DNA from: Aquella oligotrophica
Lineage (GTDB): Bacteria > Pseudomonadota > Gammaproteobacteria > Burkholderiales > UBA11063
NCBI RefSeq assembly: GCF_002892535.1
Contig: NZ_CP024847.1
Coordinates: forward strand, 1,364,001-1,428,000
Length of the DNA stretch: 64,000 nucleotides
Direction: 5' to 3'
Part shown: piece by piece, positions 55,303-64,000 of the stretch
Position numbering within the stretch: position 1 is the first letter of the stretch
Layout: every line of letters starts with the position of its first letter
Translations under genes and position numbers: made by a program
The notes under the pieces: model-generated
The model's database searches: none
Told to the model about the DNA's origin: nothing
The model's input: only the letters and a program-made list of their open reading frames with translations

Positions 55303-55791
55303 ATGTTTGCATTAACTCGGTTAAATTACTCTTTTCCCGGATTTATGTTGCAGGTTGAGCATGACCATGATTATATTTATCGTGCAAACTTTGCTAGACC
55401 TGATGATTCTTTACCGGAAGTCTCGGGCGTGAAGTATGAGTTAACTAGCGAAATAATTCGACAGCTGGATGAGTATAGCCAAAATCCTGATTATCAGTTC
55501 AACCTTCCATACCGTTTTAATGGTAGTATTCATCAGCTAAAAGTCTGGCAGATAATTCGTCAGATCCCACGCGGGTATACTATTAGTTATAGCGATGCAG
55601 CAAGTCTTATCCATTCTGCTCCACGAGCTATTGGTGGTGCTTGTGGTAAAAATCCATTACCAGTATTTATTCCATGTCATCGGATAATTGCTGCTAATAA
55701 CAAGCTTGGTGGTTTTAATTCTGGTAATATATTTTTTAGTCTTGATATCAAAAAATGGTTGTTGAAGCATGAAGGTGTTATTATTTCCTAA
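55303..55791 (+). CDS. ogt: Methylated-DNA-protein-cysteine methyltransferase
   Basis: 162 residues. The active-site block IPCHRII contains the methyl-accepting Cys, preceded by RAIGGACGKNPLPVF, with the winged-helix region VWQIIRQIPRGYTISYSDAA. It removes methyl or alkyl groups from O6-guanine, a suicide repair reaction. The N-terminal domain is short and reduced as in Ogt. Last gene of the serS run. Confidence 0.95.
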   Translation: MFALTRLNYSFPGFMLQVEHDHDYIYRANFARPDDSLPEVSGVKYELTSEIIRQLDEYSQNPDYQFNLPYRFNGSIHQLKVWQIIRQIPRGYTISYSDAASLIHSAPRAIGGACGKNPLPVFIPCHRIIAANNKLGGFNSGNIFFSLDIKKWLLKHEGVIIS

Positions 55792-55951
55792 TAGCTTAAT
55801 TTAGTTCCATCACATTGCTATCGGTGGATTTTTTCTCCAAATCATTTTTCCCTGATTTTCTAAATTATTTCAAATCTTACTCTTGAAAAAATCTTGAAAG
55901 ATACCATATCTAGTCTAACTATAACAATTAAATTTAATTAGGGTTAATAAA

Positions 55952-57115
55952 ATGTCCAAACGTGATTATTATGAGGTCTTAGGTGTAGCTAAAGGTGCCT
56001 CAGATGATGAAATTAAAAAAGCCTATCGTAAACTAGCAATGAAATTTCACCCAGATCGGGTTTCTACATTGCCAGATAAGGAGAAAAAAGAGGCTGAGGA
56101 CAAATTTAAAGAGCTACAGGAAGCCTATGCAGTACTATCTGATGGTCAAAAACGCCAAATGTATGATCAGTTTGGTCATGCCGGTGTTGGAGGTAACTCT
56201 GCTGGTGGCGGTGGTTTTGAAGGGTTTACTGGCGGTGCCGGATTTGAAGATATTTTTGATGTTTTTGGTGATATTTTTGGCGGTGGTGGCAGACGCGGTG
56301 GCGGAAGAAATCCTAATGGTGCGATGCGTGGTAGCGATTTGGAGTATAATATCCAAATTACACTTGAAGAATCAGCTATTGGCGTAGAAAAAGAAATAAA
56401 ATTCCCGCGCACTGAAAAATGTGGTACCTGTGATGGAAAAGGTACTAAAAAACCTGAAGATGTTGTTACATGTAAAACATGTAATGGTGTTGGTCAGGTT
56501 CGTTTTGCCCAAGGGTTTTTCTCAGTACAACAGACTTGCCCGGACTGTCATGGCAGGGGTAAAACAATTAAAAGCCCATGTACCGATTGTCGTGGTAGTG
56601 GTTTAATCAAAGAAAATCGTAAAGTTAAGGTTACGATTCCAGCTGGGGTTGAAAACGGTAGTACTCTCCGTCTAACAGGTGAGGGTGAAGCTGGCTTAAA
56701 CGGTGGTCCAAATGGTGATTTATATGTCCATGTAACTGTAAAACAGCATAAAGTCTTTACAAGACAAGGCAAGGATCTGCACTGTGAAATACCGATTACT
56801 TTTATTGTAGCTTCGCTTGGTGGTGAGGTTGATGTACCAACTTTAGATGGTAAAACAGTAAAACTTAAAATTCCAGAGGGAACGCAGACCAATCAAGTAT
56901 TACGTATCCGTGAAAAAGGAATCAAGGGACTACGTAGTGTATTAATTGGTGATTTATACTGTCATATTTATGTTGAAACTCCAGTTAAACTAACTGATAC
57001 ACAAAAAGATCTATTAAAGCAATTTGGAGAAAGCAGTAGCGGTGCAAATTCGCCACATCATCCAAAATCAGCATCTTTTTTTGATAAGGTAAAAGGGTTC
57101 TTTGCTGGTGAATGA
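55952..57115 (+). CDS. dnaJ: Chaperone DnaJ
   Basis: 387 residues. J domain with HPD in KFHPDRV, a Gly/Phe-rich linker, four zinc-binding CxxCxGxG repeats ([32 protein letters not shown]), then the two C-terminal substrate-binding domains. It stimulates DnaK in protein folding. dnaK is not in the window, so dnaJ is separate from the usual dnaK-dnaJ pair here. The terminator hairpin for it is at 57203-57231. Confidence 0.98.
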   Translation: MSKRDYYEVLGVAKGASDDEIKKAYRKLAMKFHPDRVSTLPDKEKKEAEDKFKELQEAYAVLSDGQKRQMYDQFGHAGVGGNSAGGGGFEGFTGGAGFEDIFDVFGDIFGGGGRRGGGRNPNGAMRGSDLEYNIQITLEESAIGVEKEIKFPRTEKCGTCDGKGTKKPEDVVTCKTCNGVGQVRFAQGFFSVQQTCPDCHGRGKTIKSPCTDCRGSGLIKENRKVKVTIPAGVENGSTLRLTGEGEAGLNGGPNGDLYVHVTVKQHKVFTRQGKDLHCEIPITFIVASLGGEVDVPTLDGKTVKLKIPEGTQTNQVLRIREKGIKGLRSVLIGDLYCHIYVETPVKLTDTQKDLLKQFGESSSGANSPHHPKSASFFDKVKGFFAGE

Positions 57116-57196
57116 GTAATGGAAAATACTTAAAAATAATTATCCAATTTTGGATAACTGTTATTCATTAATTAATGATTAATTCTTTTACATAAA

Positions 57197-57232
57197 TGAT
57201 ATAATCCTACAAACGTTTTGTAGGATTTTTTC
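57197..57232 (+). promoter_or_regulatory. Overlapping promoter, terminator hairpin and ribosome binding site before the sugar permease
   Basis: The extended -10 TGATATAAT (57198-57205... within ATGATATAATCC) overlaps the left arm of a perfect 11-base-pair hairpin, AATCCTACAAA-CGT-TTTGTAGGATT (57203-57227), followed by TTTTTC. The only Shine-Dalgarno-like bases before ATG 57233 are AGGA inside the right arm. A transcript coming from dnaJ would fold, terminate and bury the binding site. A transcript begun at this -10 (start near 57211) would lack the left arm and leave it free. This is inferred from sequence alone. Confidence 0.5.
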
Positions 57233-58602
57233 ATGAAGCAGCAAAATAATACACTTAATTTTATTGTTTTATACTGTTTGTTTTTTGGGTGGGGGTTTGT
57301 AACCTGTCTGAATGACCTTTTAACGCCAATCTTTAAAGGTTTATTTTCCATTTCTCATTTTCAGGCAAATCTGGTAGCATTTGCCTTTTTTACTGCTTAC
57401 TTTATCGGTTCGTTAATTTATGTTATGGCAGCCAAATTTGGCATTAAATTTTTTGAAAATTTGGGCTACAAAGGACTGATTCTTTTTGGACTGATTTTAT
57501 CCGCAATTGGTTGCCTAATTTTTGTTCCAGCTGCAATTTATAAAAGCTATGGAATATTCTTAACTGGGCTTTTTGCGATTGGTTTTGGCTTTACTTTTCT
57601 ACAAATCTCGGCTAATCCATTGGTACTTATCACTGGAAACCCAGATACTGCCGCTAGTCGTTTAAATCTTGCAGGCGGGTTTAATTCTCTGGCAACGGCA
57701 ATTGCACCAATTATTGGCGTATTGGTGTTTTACGAACTACTTCAGGTAAAAACTAATTCTGAAAATCTTAAATATCCATATATTATCTTAGCAGGCTTTT
57801 TTGGTCTATTGGCTCTCATGATTTACAAATTTTTACACACTAAAGAAGAATATGCTTCTCATGATACTGGTGGTAAGTTATTTGCCTTAAATCATCTAAA
57901 TCTGATCTTTGGAATGGGCGCGATATTTTTCTATGTAGGTTCAGAAGTTACAATAGGTACTAATTTGGTAGCGTTTTTAAAATCTCCGGAAACAGTTTCG
58001 TTACAGGAAGATGTAGCTGGTAAATTACTTGCTTTCTATTGGGGGGAGCTATGATTGGGCGCTTCCTTGGTTCAATAGCTTTAGGTAAATTAGCTAATAC
58101 CAGCAAATTGTTATTGATGATCGTTGTTAGTGCAGCATTAACCGCATTTCTTATGTACTCAATTGGTTCAGCCGAAGCACAATTAACATATTATGCAATC
58201 TTCCAAGTAGTTGCAATTATATTATTCCTTGTTTGTAAATCTAGCCCACGTTTAAATTTGGTGTTATTTTCAATTGTAAATATTGCAAATCTTATTGTAG
58301 CAATCATGTTACATAATACTATGTTTGCAGCTTGGGCGATCTTATCAATCGGAATTTTCAATTCAGTTATGTGGCCAAATATTTTCGATCTTGGTATTGC
58401 AAAATTAGGGCAATATAAAGAGCAAGGTGCATCTTTATTGGTCATGATGATTCTTGGTGGTGCGCTATTACCTGTTATTCAGGGTAAGATTGCCGATGTT
58501 GGTAATATCGTTGACTCATACTGGGTTCCTGTAGTTGGCTATGTGTATATTCTCCTTTATGGTCTATTTTATTCTCAACGTGAGATAAAGTGGATAAAAT
58601 AG
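57233..58602 (+). pseudogene. FucP-like sugar:H+ symporter split by a G-tract frameshift
   Basis: The first frame (57233-58054) is the N-terminal 273 residues of an MFS fucose/hexose permease: WGFVTCLNDLLTPIFKGLFS, then GFGFTFLQISANPLV and GGFNSLATAIAPIIGV. It stops eight residues past the G tract. The second frame (from 58039 to 58602) continues the same family: GGAMIGRFLGSIAL and FNSVMWPNIFDLGIAKLG with GQYKEQGASLLVM. The break is at 58041-58046, where six Gs occur and seven would restore one 450-residue protein. The change could be a sequencing slip, a true mutation or phase variation. Confidence 0.8.
58041..58046 (+). repeat. Homopolymeric G tract at the permease frameshift
   Basis: GGGGGG in TATTGGGGGGAGC; a seventh G joins the two halves of the symporter (tat tgg ggg gga gct). 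A short tract, below the length usual for classical phase-variable genes, so switching is uncertain. Confidence 0.6.
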
Positions 58603-58655
58603 TAGAGAATTGTTATAATAGAGTAATTATACATTTTTTATAGATTGAAATTATT

Positions 58656-58979
58656 ATGATAGTTACAACCACAAATGACGTGCCAGGAAAGGAAATTACT
58701 CAGGTTCTTGGGATTGTACATGGTATCGTAGTTAGAACACCAACCATAGCACAGGGGTTTTTGGGTAATATCAAAAATATTTTTGGTGGTCATAATCAAG
58801 CATTTACAGATATGTGTGAGCAGACTCGTGAACATGCCTACCAAAATATGATTGCCCAGGCTCAGGCAATGGGTGCTAATGCAATTGTGGCAATGCGTTA
58901 TGATTCTGATAGCGTTGGCGGTGATCAAACTCGGGCAAATGAGGTTTTCTGTTATGGGACAGCGGTAATTGTCAGATAA
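58656..58979 (+). CDS. YbjQ/UPF0145-family protein
   Basis: 107 residues, full length for the family: VTTTNDVPGKEITQVLGIVH, then VVRTPTIAQGF, and near the C-terminus AQAMGANAIVAMRYDSD and NEVFCYGTAVIV. Members form a pentameric beta ring; a heavy-metal-binding name is in use but function is not established. Own terminator. Confidence 0.93.
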   Translation: MIVTTTNDVPGKEITQVLGIVHGIVVRTPTIAQGFLGNIKNIFGGHNQAFTDMCEQTREHAYQNMIAQAQAMGANAIVAMRYDSDSVGGDQTRANEVFCYGTAVIVR

Positions 58980-58995
58980 GTTTTATCGAGTTATC

Positions 58996-59026
58996 TAAAG
59001 CCAGGTTAATGCCTGGCTTTCTTTAT
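58996..59026 (+). terminator. Intrinsic terminator after ybjQ-like gene
   Basis: AAAGCCAGG-TTAATG-CCTGGCTTT followed by CTTTATTT. Confidence 0.9.
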
Positions 59027-59105
59027 TTAAAATGTAAAAACTATTTACTTTTATCTTATTGAAAGTCCAGTCTGCTGTAGATAAAAATGCAGCTATTGGT
59101 ACTAA

Positions 59106-59166
59106 ATGATATAATTATAGCTATAAAACTAATTGAATAAATCCCCATACTGGAATGGGGTATTTT
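59106..59166 (+). promoter_or_regulatory. Promoter and attenuator-like hairpin before the GspN-like operon
   Basis: Extended -10 TGATATAAT at 59107-59115; about 30 bases downstream CCCCAT-ACTGGA-ATGGGG (59143-59160) is followed by TATTTT. As the previous gene already has a terminator upstream, this hairpin sits in the leader of the next operon and could attenuate it, or be a structural leader. Confidence 0.4.
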
Positions 59167-59226
59167 AATGTAAATTAAAAATTTAATAAAAATAAATAGA
59201 AACAGATTATTAAAGTAGAGTTATAG

Positions 59227-59952
59227 ATGAAAAAATGGCAAAAAATATTGCTGATTTGTGTTTTTGCTTTTGCTTTTCTTGGTAGTATTGTCATAAATAT
59301 GCCAGCATGGATGGTTGGCACCTTAGTTTATAAGTATTCCAAACATAAATTGGATACAATTAATGAACAAGGAACCTTTTGGAATGGTAAAGCAATGTTG
59401 ATTGCAATTGATAGGGAAGGGAAAACAGCAGTTCCATTAATTGTAATTGGCTGGAAAATTAGACTCGGACTAACTAAGCTGATAGATATCAATTTTTCCT
59501 CTTCTAATCAGACAATAGCAAATGCAGCATTGACAAAAACAGGTTTGTTGGTTGATAACGTTAATCTTTCATTATCACTAGATCAGATAACTCCACTTGT
59601 TGAAAATTTAAATAGTTTGAGTCTTTCCGGTAATGTTCATTTGACCGCAAATAAATTGACAATATCTAACAAAATGCAGGGTAATATCGATATTAAACTT
59701 GATAATGTTGCTTCAGGAATGGCACCAGTTAATCCGATCGGTAGCTATCATGTTGTACTTGATCTTTCAAATCTTGGTATTAATATTGATAGTAATCCTG
59801 ATTCAGTTATCACTATAAGTGGCTCTGGTAGTGCTAATGGCTTAATGTTGAGTTCCAGAGTTAAAGAAGATAAAAAAGAACAATTATTACAATTTATGAC
59901 CATGCTTGGAATACCTCAGGCAGATGGTTCATATCAATTTAAAGTATTTTAG
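59227..59952 (+). CDS. Type II secretion GspN-like protein
   Basis: 241 residues: an N-terminal membrane anchor (LLICVFAFAFLGSIVINMPA), then a beta-rich periplasmic part with the family's GTFWNGKA turn near residue 50 and GSYHVVLDLSNLGINI with ISGSGSANG near the C-terminus, resembling GspN/AsmA-like folds. GspN proteins are accessory to type II secretion, but no other gsp gene is in the window, so the call is by fold likeness only. Four bases separate it from rlmB. Confidence 0.55.
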   Translation: MKKWQKILLICVFAFAFLGSIVINMPAWMVGTLVYKYSKHKLDTINEQGTFWNGKAMLIAIDREGKTAVPLIVIGWKIRLGLTKLIDINFSSSNQTIANAALTKTGLLVDNVNLSLSLDQITPLVENLNSLSLSGNVHLTANKLTISNKMQGNIDIKLDNVASGMAPVNPIGSYHVVLDLSNLGINIDSNPDSVITISGSGSANGLMLSSRVKEDKKEQLLQFMTMLGIPQADGSYQFKVF

Positions 59953-59955
59953 TCT

Positions 59956-60705
59956 ATGAATTTTATTTTTGGACTTCATAGCGTCGAAGCATTGTTAAAA
60001 AATAATCCCGAGCAAATTGAGATTGTTTATATTGATAACCATAGACAGGATAAACGAGTAATTCAGCTTGTTGAGTTATTAGATCAGGCTAGCATCAAAT
60101 ACGAATATATTAGCAAAAATATTCTTGATAAAAAAGCACCTGGTGTGAACCATCAGGGCATAGTTGCTATGGTAGCAAATAAGTCTTCATTTTTGCCACA
60201 GCTTAGCTTTAAAGATTTTCTCAAAGAGAAATCAGTCAATGAGTCTTCTATAGTTATTGTTCTAGATGGTATTACTGATCCGCATAATCTTGGAGCAATA
60301 ATTCGCACTTGCGACTGTTTTGGCGTTGATGCGGTAATTGTTCCCAAAGATAATTCGGCTAGTGTTAATGCTACTGTAGCTAAAACTTCAGCAGGTGCGG
60401 TCAATTATGTACCAGTAATTGTAGTAAATAATTTGGCGAGGACATTGGAAGAATTAAAAGAACATGATTACTGGATTGCTGGGACTACCTTAGCTGAAAA
60501 CTCGGTTGAGTTATTTGATTTTACTCCAGATAAAAAAATTGTTTGGGTCATGGGGAGTGAAGATAAAGGTATTCGGCGATTGGTTGCTGAAAACTGCGAT
60601 TATTTGGTTAGTATTCCGATGGAAGGGAATACTCAATCACTGAATGTTTCAGTTGCGGCAGGTGTCGTTTTGTCATACACAAAATACATAAAGAATAAAA
60701 ATTAA
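59956..60705 (+). CDS. rlmB: 23S rRNA 2'-O-ribose G2251 methyltransferase
   Basis: 249 residues, TrmH/SpoU family. N-terminal L30e-like RNA-binding part (FIFGLHSVEALLKNNPEQIE) and the C-terminal trefoil-knot methyltransferase: DPHNLGAIIRTCDCFGVDAV (motif 1), WVMGSEDKGIRRL (motif 2), IPMEGNTQSLNVSVAAGVVL (motif 3). RlmB is preferred over TrmL or TrmH by the length and the N-terminal domain. tyrS follows after 26 bases. Confidence 0.93.
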   Translation: MNFIFGLHSVEALLKNNPEQIEIVYIDNHRQDKRVIQLVELLDQASIKYEYISKNILDKKAPGVNHQGIVAMVANKSSFLPQLSFKDFLKEKSVNESSIVIVLDGITDPHNLGAIIRTCDCFGVDAVIVPKDNSASVNATVAKTSAGAVNYVPVIVVNNLARTLEELKEHDYWIAGTTLAENSVELFDFTPDKKIVWVMGSEDKGIRRLVAENCDYLVSIPMEGNTQSLNVSVAAGVVLSYTKYIKNKN

Positions 60706-60731
60706 TTTAATTAGGGTAATAGTTTGTAATT

Positions 60732-61928
60732 ATGGATATTAATCAACAGTTAACGATAATAAAAAAAGGTGTCGAAGAGTTATTGCTTGAAAATGAACTT
60801 ATTGAAAAATTAAAGCAAAACCGTCCATTAAGAGTAAAAGCTGGTTTTGATCCTACTGCTCCTGATTTACATCTTGGACATACTGTATTACTTACCAAAA
60901 TGCGTCAGTTACAAGATTTAGGGCATCATATTATGTTCCTTATTGGCGACTTTACTGGAATGATCGGTGATCCTACTGGTAAAAATGCTACCCGCCCGCC
61001 ATTAACTCCAGAGCAGATTAAAATAAATGCTGAGACTTATACCAAACAAGTATTTAAGATTCTTGATCCACAGAAAACCGAAATCTGCTTTAATTCTACT
61101 TGGCTAGCAGAGCTTGGAGCTGCTGGAATGCTAAAGCTTGCAGCCAGTCAGACGGTTGCTAGAATGCTTGAACGCGATGATTTCTCAAAACGCTTTAAAA
61201 ATAATCAGTCTATTTCTATCCATGAATTTATGTATCCATTACTACAGGGCTACGATTCAGTTGCGATGAAAGCTGATATTGAATTAGGTGGTACTGATCA
61301 GAAGTTTAATCTATTAATGGGGCGTGAGTTACAAAAGCAGAATAATCAGCCATCCCAAGTGGTTTTAATGATGCCGCTACTTGAAGGGCTTGATGGTATT
61401 AATAAAATGTCTAAATCCCTAGGTAATTATATTGGTATTGCAGAATCGGCTACTGAAATCTTTGGTAAAATCATGAGCGTTTCCGATGATTTAATGTGGC
61501 GCTATTTTGATTTGGTATCATTAAAATCTCCAGAGGAAATTAGTGAGCTTAAACTTGCAGTGAATAATGGCGAAAATCCACGGAACGTAAAAGTTAAACT
61601 AGCAATGGAGTTAGTCGCTAGATTCCATGATGAAGAGGCGGCAAATGCTGCTTTAGCTGATTTTGAGACTAAATTTAAGCGTAATGAGATCCCTGAAGAT
61701 CTACCTACGCAGGAACTAGCTCTTGAAGCCGATAGTATTACTATTGGTGTGTTATTAAAGCAGGCTGGATTAGTTGCTTCAAGTAGCGAAGGCATGAGAA
61801 TGATAGAGCAGGGCGGAGTTAAAATTGATGGCGAAAAAATTAGTGATAAAAATTATCAGTTAGCTAAAGGTAGTAACTTTGTCGTTCAGGTTGGCAAGAG
61901 GAAATTTGCCAGAATTAATTTAATTTGA
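60732..61928 (+). CDS. tyrS: Tyrosyl-tRNA synthetase
   Basis: 398 residues. HIGH motif is HLGH ([10 protein letters not shown]) and KMSKS is intact ([12 protein letters not shown]). A C-terminal S4-like domain is present ([20 protein letters not shown]), which binds the tRNA arm. Class I enzyme charging tRNA-Tyr. Confidence 0.97.
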   Translation: MDINQQLTIIKKGVEELLLENELIEKLKQNRPLRVKAGFDPTAPDLHLGHTVLLTKMRQLQDLGHHIMFLIGDFTGMIGDPTGKNATRPPLTPEQIKINAETYTKQVFKILDPQKTEICFNSTWLAELGAAGMLKLAASQTVARMLERDDFSKRFKNNQSISIHEFMYPLLQGYDSVAMKADIELGGTDQKFNLLMGRELQKQNNQPSQVVLMMPLLEGLDGINKMSKSLGNYIGIAESATEIFGKIMSVSDDLMWRYFDLVSLKSPEEISELKLAVNNGENPRNVKVKLAMELVARFHDEEAANAALADFETKFKRNEIPEDLPTQELALEADSITIGVLLKQAGLVASSSEGMRMIEQGGVKIDGEKISDKNYQLAKGSNFVVQVGKRKFARINLI

Positions 61929-61999
61929 ATTTGACTTAATTATTGGTGATAAATCTTATTTTGTTGATAAATATATAGTTTTGCTGGAACACACCTACT

Positions 62000-62596
62000 T
62001 TAGATACGGCTATAGAGAATAAGATTTATCATTCGCTCAAAGAGATCATCAAAGTCTATCGGGCAGCGTAACGGCAAATTCTGTTGCTGGGGAATATTTT
62101 TTAACATATTCATCAATACGCAAATCACAAAATCAATTTTTTCCGTAGGTTCATTGCGTGACGAATAGTAAATGCCAAGAATTTTATAGAAAAAGTCCCT
62201 GACATTATTTACCATATTAGTAAAATACTGATGTGAAAAATTCTGATCGGGAGATGTTGTTTCACGGACAAAGATTTTTAGGCGACTTTGTCCATTTCTT
62301 GAAAGAAACATTTGGTGAAACGCCCAGATGATTTCACGTAGTCTTATTTCCATTTGAGTTGAATCTAATAAGACAAAAGCGTCAGCATTAAGTTCATTTA
62401 ATAATTGTTCAACCTCATCTACCAGAAATACAACTACAGCTTTATAAAGCTCTGCTTTGCCACCAAAATGATAGGATATGGCTGAAAGGTTAACGCCAGA
62501 GTCATTTACGATATCACGAACCGATACAGTGTCATAACCATATTCGCCAAAGAGTTTTATTCCTGTATCAATCAGTTTATTGTATGTGCTATCCAT
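62000..62596 (-). CDS. TetR-family regulator with CerR-like C-terminal domain
   Basis: 198 residues. N-terminal TetR helix-turn-helix (LIDTGIKLFGEYGYDTVSVR, then DIVNDSGVNLSAISYHFGGK). The C-terminal ligand domain, with FVRETTSPDQNF, resembles the DUF1956/CerR group. It lies downstream of the Anbu genes on the same strand with a 65-base gap and could regulate them or be an unrelated single gene. Confidence 0.85.
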   Translation of the reverse strand: MDSTYNKLIDTGIKLFGEYGYDTVSVRDIVNDSGVNLSAISYHFGGKAELYKAVVVFLVDEVEQLLNELNADAFVLLDSTQMEIRLREIIWAFHQMFLSRNGQSRLKIFVRETTSPDQNFSHQYFTNMVNNVRDFFYKILGIYYSSRNEPTEKIDFVICVLMNMLKNIPQQQNLPLRCPIDFDDLFERMINLILYSRI

Positions 62597-62661
62597 AATT
62601 TATTGTGTACTGCCTGTAAAATTTTCTAGTTATTATAACACACATATCTGGAAAGACAGGT

Positions 62662-63396
62662 TTACCACCATTTTGGTGCCTCAATACTTTTAAAGACATT
62701 TCTTAATCCTTCTTTCCATTGTTTCCGGATACGATTAAGTGTTTCATCATCTTCTTCTATAGTGTAACTGAGAACTGAGGGTATGTTTTCTCCTGTTTTT
62801 GTATCTGGCAAGTAGCTGATCTTTATCGGGAGTCCAACAGATAGATTGGAACGCATTGTTGCATCAAAGGAAACAATAGCACACTTGATGGCATCTTCAA
62901 CCGATGTGTTATGGTGTATGGTTCGATCAAGCATTGGCTTGCCGTACTTTAATTCTCCAATCTGAAAAAATGGTGTTTCAGGTGTTGCTTCGATAAAGTT
63001 ACCAGCAGGATAGATCATAAATAATTTTTGTACTTCACCTTTTATTTGTCCACCTACGAGTAAAGAGCAACTAAAGTCAGTACCACTATCTCTCCTTGTA
63101 TGACGTTCAATAATTTTTCGGGTTAAATTTCCAATTGTTTTGGCTACGTCAAACATTGATTCCAGTGTATATAAGTTTCCTTCCTGCTTATTTTCAATAT
63201 CTTGTTTTAAAGTGGAGATTATTTCTTGTGTTGTTGCCAGATTACCTGAATTCAATACCACAATTTCCATTACTCCTGGCAGTGAAAATATATGGGTTTT
63301 GCAAAATAAAGAAATATTATCAATTCCGGCATTAGTTCGGCTATCCGAAGCAAATACCAGACCAGATTCAAGTTTCATTGCTAAACAATAAGTCAT
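62662..63396 (-). CDS. anbu: Anbu proteasome-type peptidase
   Basis: 244 residues. The start MTYCLAMKLESGLVFASDSR then TNAGIDNIS exposes Thr2 as the N-terminal nucleophile after Met removal, and the sequence matches the 'ancestral beta subunit' (Anbu) proteasome homologues. Other core bits are CSLLVGGQIKG and IGELKYGKPMLDR. Anbu usually occurs with a transglutaminase-like protease, an alpha-E protein and a circularly permuted ATP-grasp protein. Its 3' neighbour upstream on the strand is exactly such a transglutaminase, 14 bases away. Its substrate is unknown. Confidence 0.93.
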   Translation of the reverse strand: MTYCLAMKLESGLVFASDSRTNAGIDNISLFCKTHIFSLPGVMEIVVLNSGNLATTQEIISTLKQDIENKQEGNLYTLESMFDVAKTIGNLTRKIIERHTRRDSGTDFSCSLLVGGQIKGEVQKLFMIYPAGNFIEATPETPFFQIGELKYGKPMLDRTIHHNTSVEDAIKCAIVSFDATMRSNLSVGLPIKISYLPDTKTGENIPSVLSYTIEEDDETLNRIRKQWKEGLRNVFKSIEAPKWW

Positions 63397-63410
63397 TATT
63401 AATTTTTCCT

Positions 63411-64000
63411 CTATTGATTATTACTTACTAATGACGATACAGTAATTTGCTCGCTCCCGCCGCCAATTCTGCAACCCCGAATTGGACCAGCATCAAGATA
63501 ATCAAGCCCATAAGCCATTTCAATATGATGTTCACCAGCTCGGCATTGGTTACTTATATCAAAGCTATACCAAGCATTATTGAGCCAGACCTCAGCCCAT
63601 GCATGGCTTGCTGTGTGGCTTTCATCAGTTGTATATAGGTATCCGCTTACATAGCGGGCTGGGAATTTCATTAGCCTACAGCAAGCAATAAAAATATGTG
63701 TGTGATCCTGACAAACGCCTCCACCAAGGATGAATGCTTCACTGGCTGTATTTGCAGAGTGTGTAACACCTCTAGTATATGGAACAATCTCCAGTATTTG
63801 TGCTGATAAGTAGTCAAGCATTGATACTTTTGTACCTAGATCGGTAGTATTACAATATTGGTACCTTAATTTAATCTGATTGCTAAGCTCTATCATTCCT
63901 GAGTGTAAATTTGATAGTTCTGTATGATTAAGGTAGTATTCAAGTGGTAAAGTTCCTTTTTCCGGATTGGGCTTGTCTTTATCAACCTCAACTTTTCCTG
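63411..64000 (-). CDS. Transglutaminase-like protease of the Anbu locus (N-terminus outside window)
   Basis: The frame is open from the stop at 63411 to the window edge, so the gene is truncated here and starts beyond 64000. The visible part includes GKVEVDKDKPNPEKGTLPLE, then the transglutaminase catalytic triad: GGGVCQDHTHIF (Cys), SHAWAEVWL (His) and WYSFDISN (Asp). The C-terminal motif DYLDAGPIRGCRIGG is typical of the DUF/transglutaminase partner of Anbu. It likely acts as a cysteine protease or cross-linking enzyme together with Anbu; the system's role is not known. Confidence 0.9.
   Translation of the reverse strand, partial: GKVEVDKDKPNPEKGTLPLEYYLNHTELSNLHSGMIELSNQIKLRYQYCNTTDLGTKVSMLDYLSAQILEIVPYTRGVTHSANTASEAFILGGGVCQDHTHIFIACCRLMKFPARYVSGYLYTTDESHTASHAWAEVWLNNAWYSFDISNQCRAGEHHIEMAYGLDYLDAGPIRGCRIGGGSEQITVSSLVSNNQ

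Noticed and set aside
57203-57227. LacI-type operator before the permease
   Set aside because: The central CG with A/T flanks looks right, but the arms are offset by one base from a true dyad, whereas they form a perfect hairpin with a three-base loop and T tract; a terminator is the better reading.

Overview
The window is AT-rich DNA from a Gram-negative proteobacterium. Supporting signs are lipobox lipoproteins, a beta-barrel-like outer-membrane protein, a GspN-like protein, a prfB gene with the classical +1 frameshift, an E. coli-type purB, and an Anbu locus. A low-GC beta- or gammaproteobacterium fits, but the genus cannot be named from the sequence. Most of the window is ordinary chromosome. 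About 8.6-28.5 kb is accessory in character.

Layout. 1-8.5 kb: 3' end of glycogen/maltodextrin phosphorylase followed directly by malQ; then, on the minus strand, a YfcC-type carrier, an orphan lipoprotein, prfB, an amino-acid permease and an exported flavodoxin-RidA fusion. 8.8-9.9 kb: a 20-codon gene with a strong ribosome binding site, whose peptide ends Leu-Tyr-Trp, then a terminator-like hairpin, then a divergent M29-aminopeptidase-like gene. This looks like a minimal RiPP-type cassette and is the best candidate here for an undescribed system. 10.3-28.5 kb: five very large paralogous lipoproteins. Three of them (at 10341, 22283 and 25077) are preceded by the same promoter module, an imperfect palindrome plus conserved -35/-10 regions. 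The series is interrupted at 18.5-22 kb by a toxin-antitoxin island: two RelBE-like pairs, an orphan ParD-like antitoxin, a DUF1640-like coiled-coil protein, a MazF remnant and tiny membrane-protein genes, one with an in-frame TGA.

28.8-36.1 kb: metA overlapping an outer-membrane protein gene, and a minus-strand glycoside catabolic set (GH31 glycosidase, GPH symporter, UxuB-like SDR, PAS-LuxR regulator). 36.5-41.4 kb: potABC with two consecutive potD paralogues. 41.5-51.6 kb: a frameshifted YihY pseudogene, purD, ppk2, an orphan lipoprotein, tRNA-Arg(CCG), an RRM protein, aspS, purB, a universal stress protein and ssb. 52-59 kb: a HAD phosphatase, serS with three small downstream genes ending in ogt, dnaJ, a sugar permease broken by a one-base slip in a G tract, and ybjQ. 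59.2-64 kb: a GspN-like gene, rlmB, tyrS, a TetR regulator, the Anbu peptidase and its transglutaminase partner, which runs off the window.

All family calls are from motifs read by eye; no database search was possible. Statements about the RiPP hypothesis, lipoprotein function and regulation are inference.
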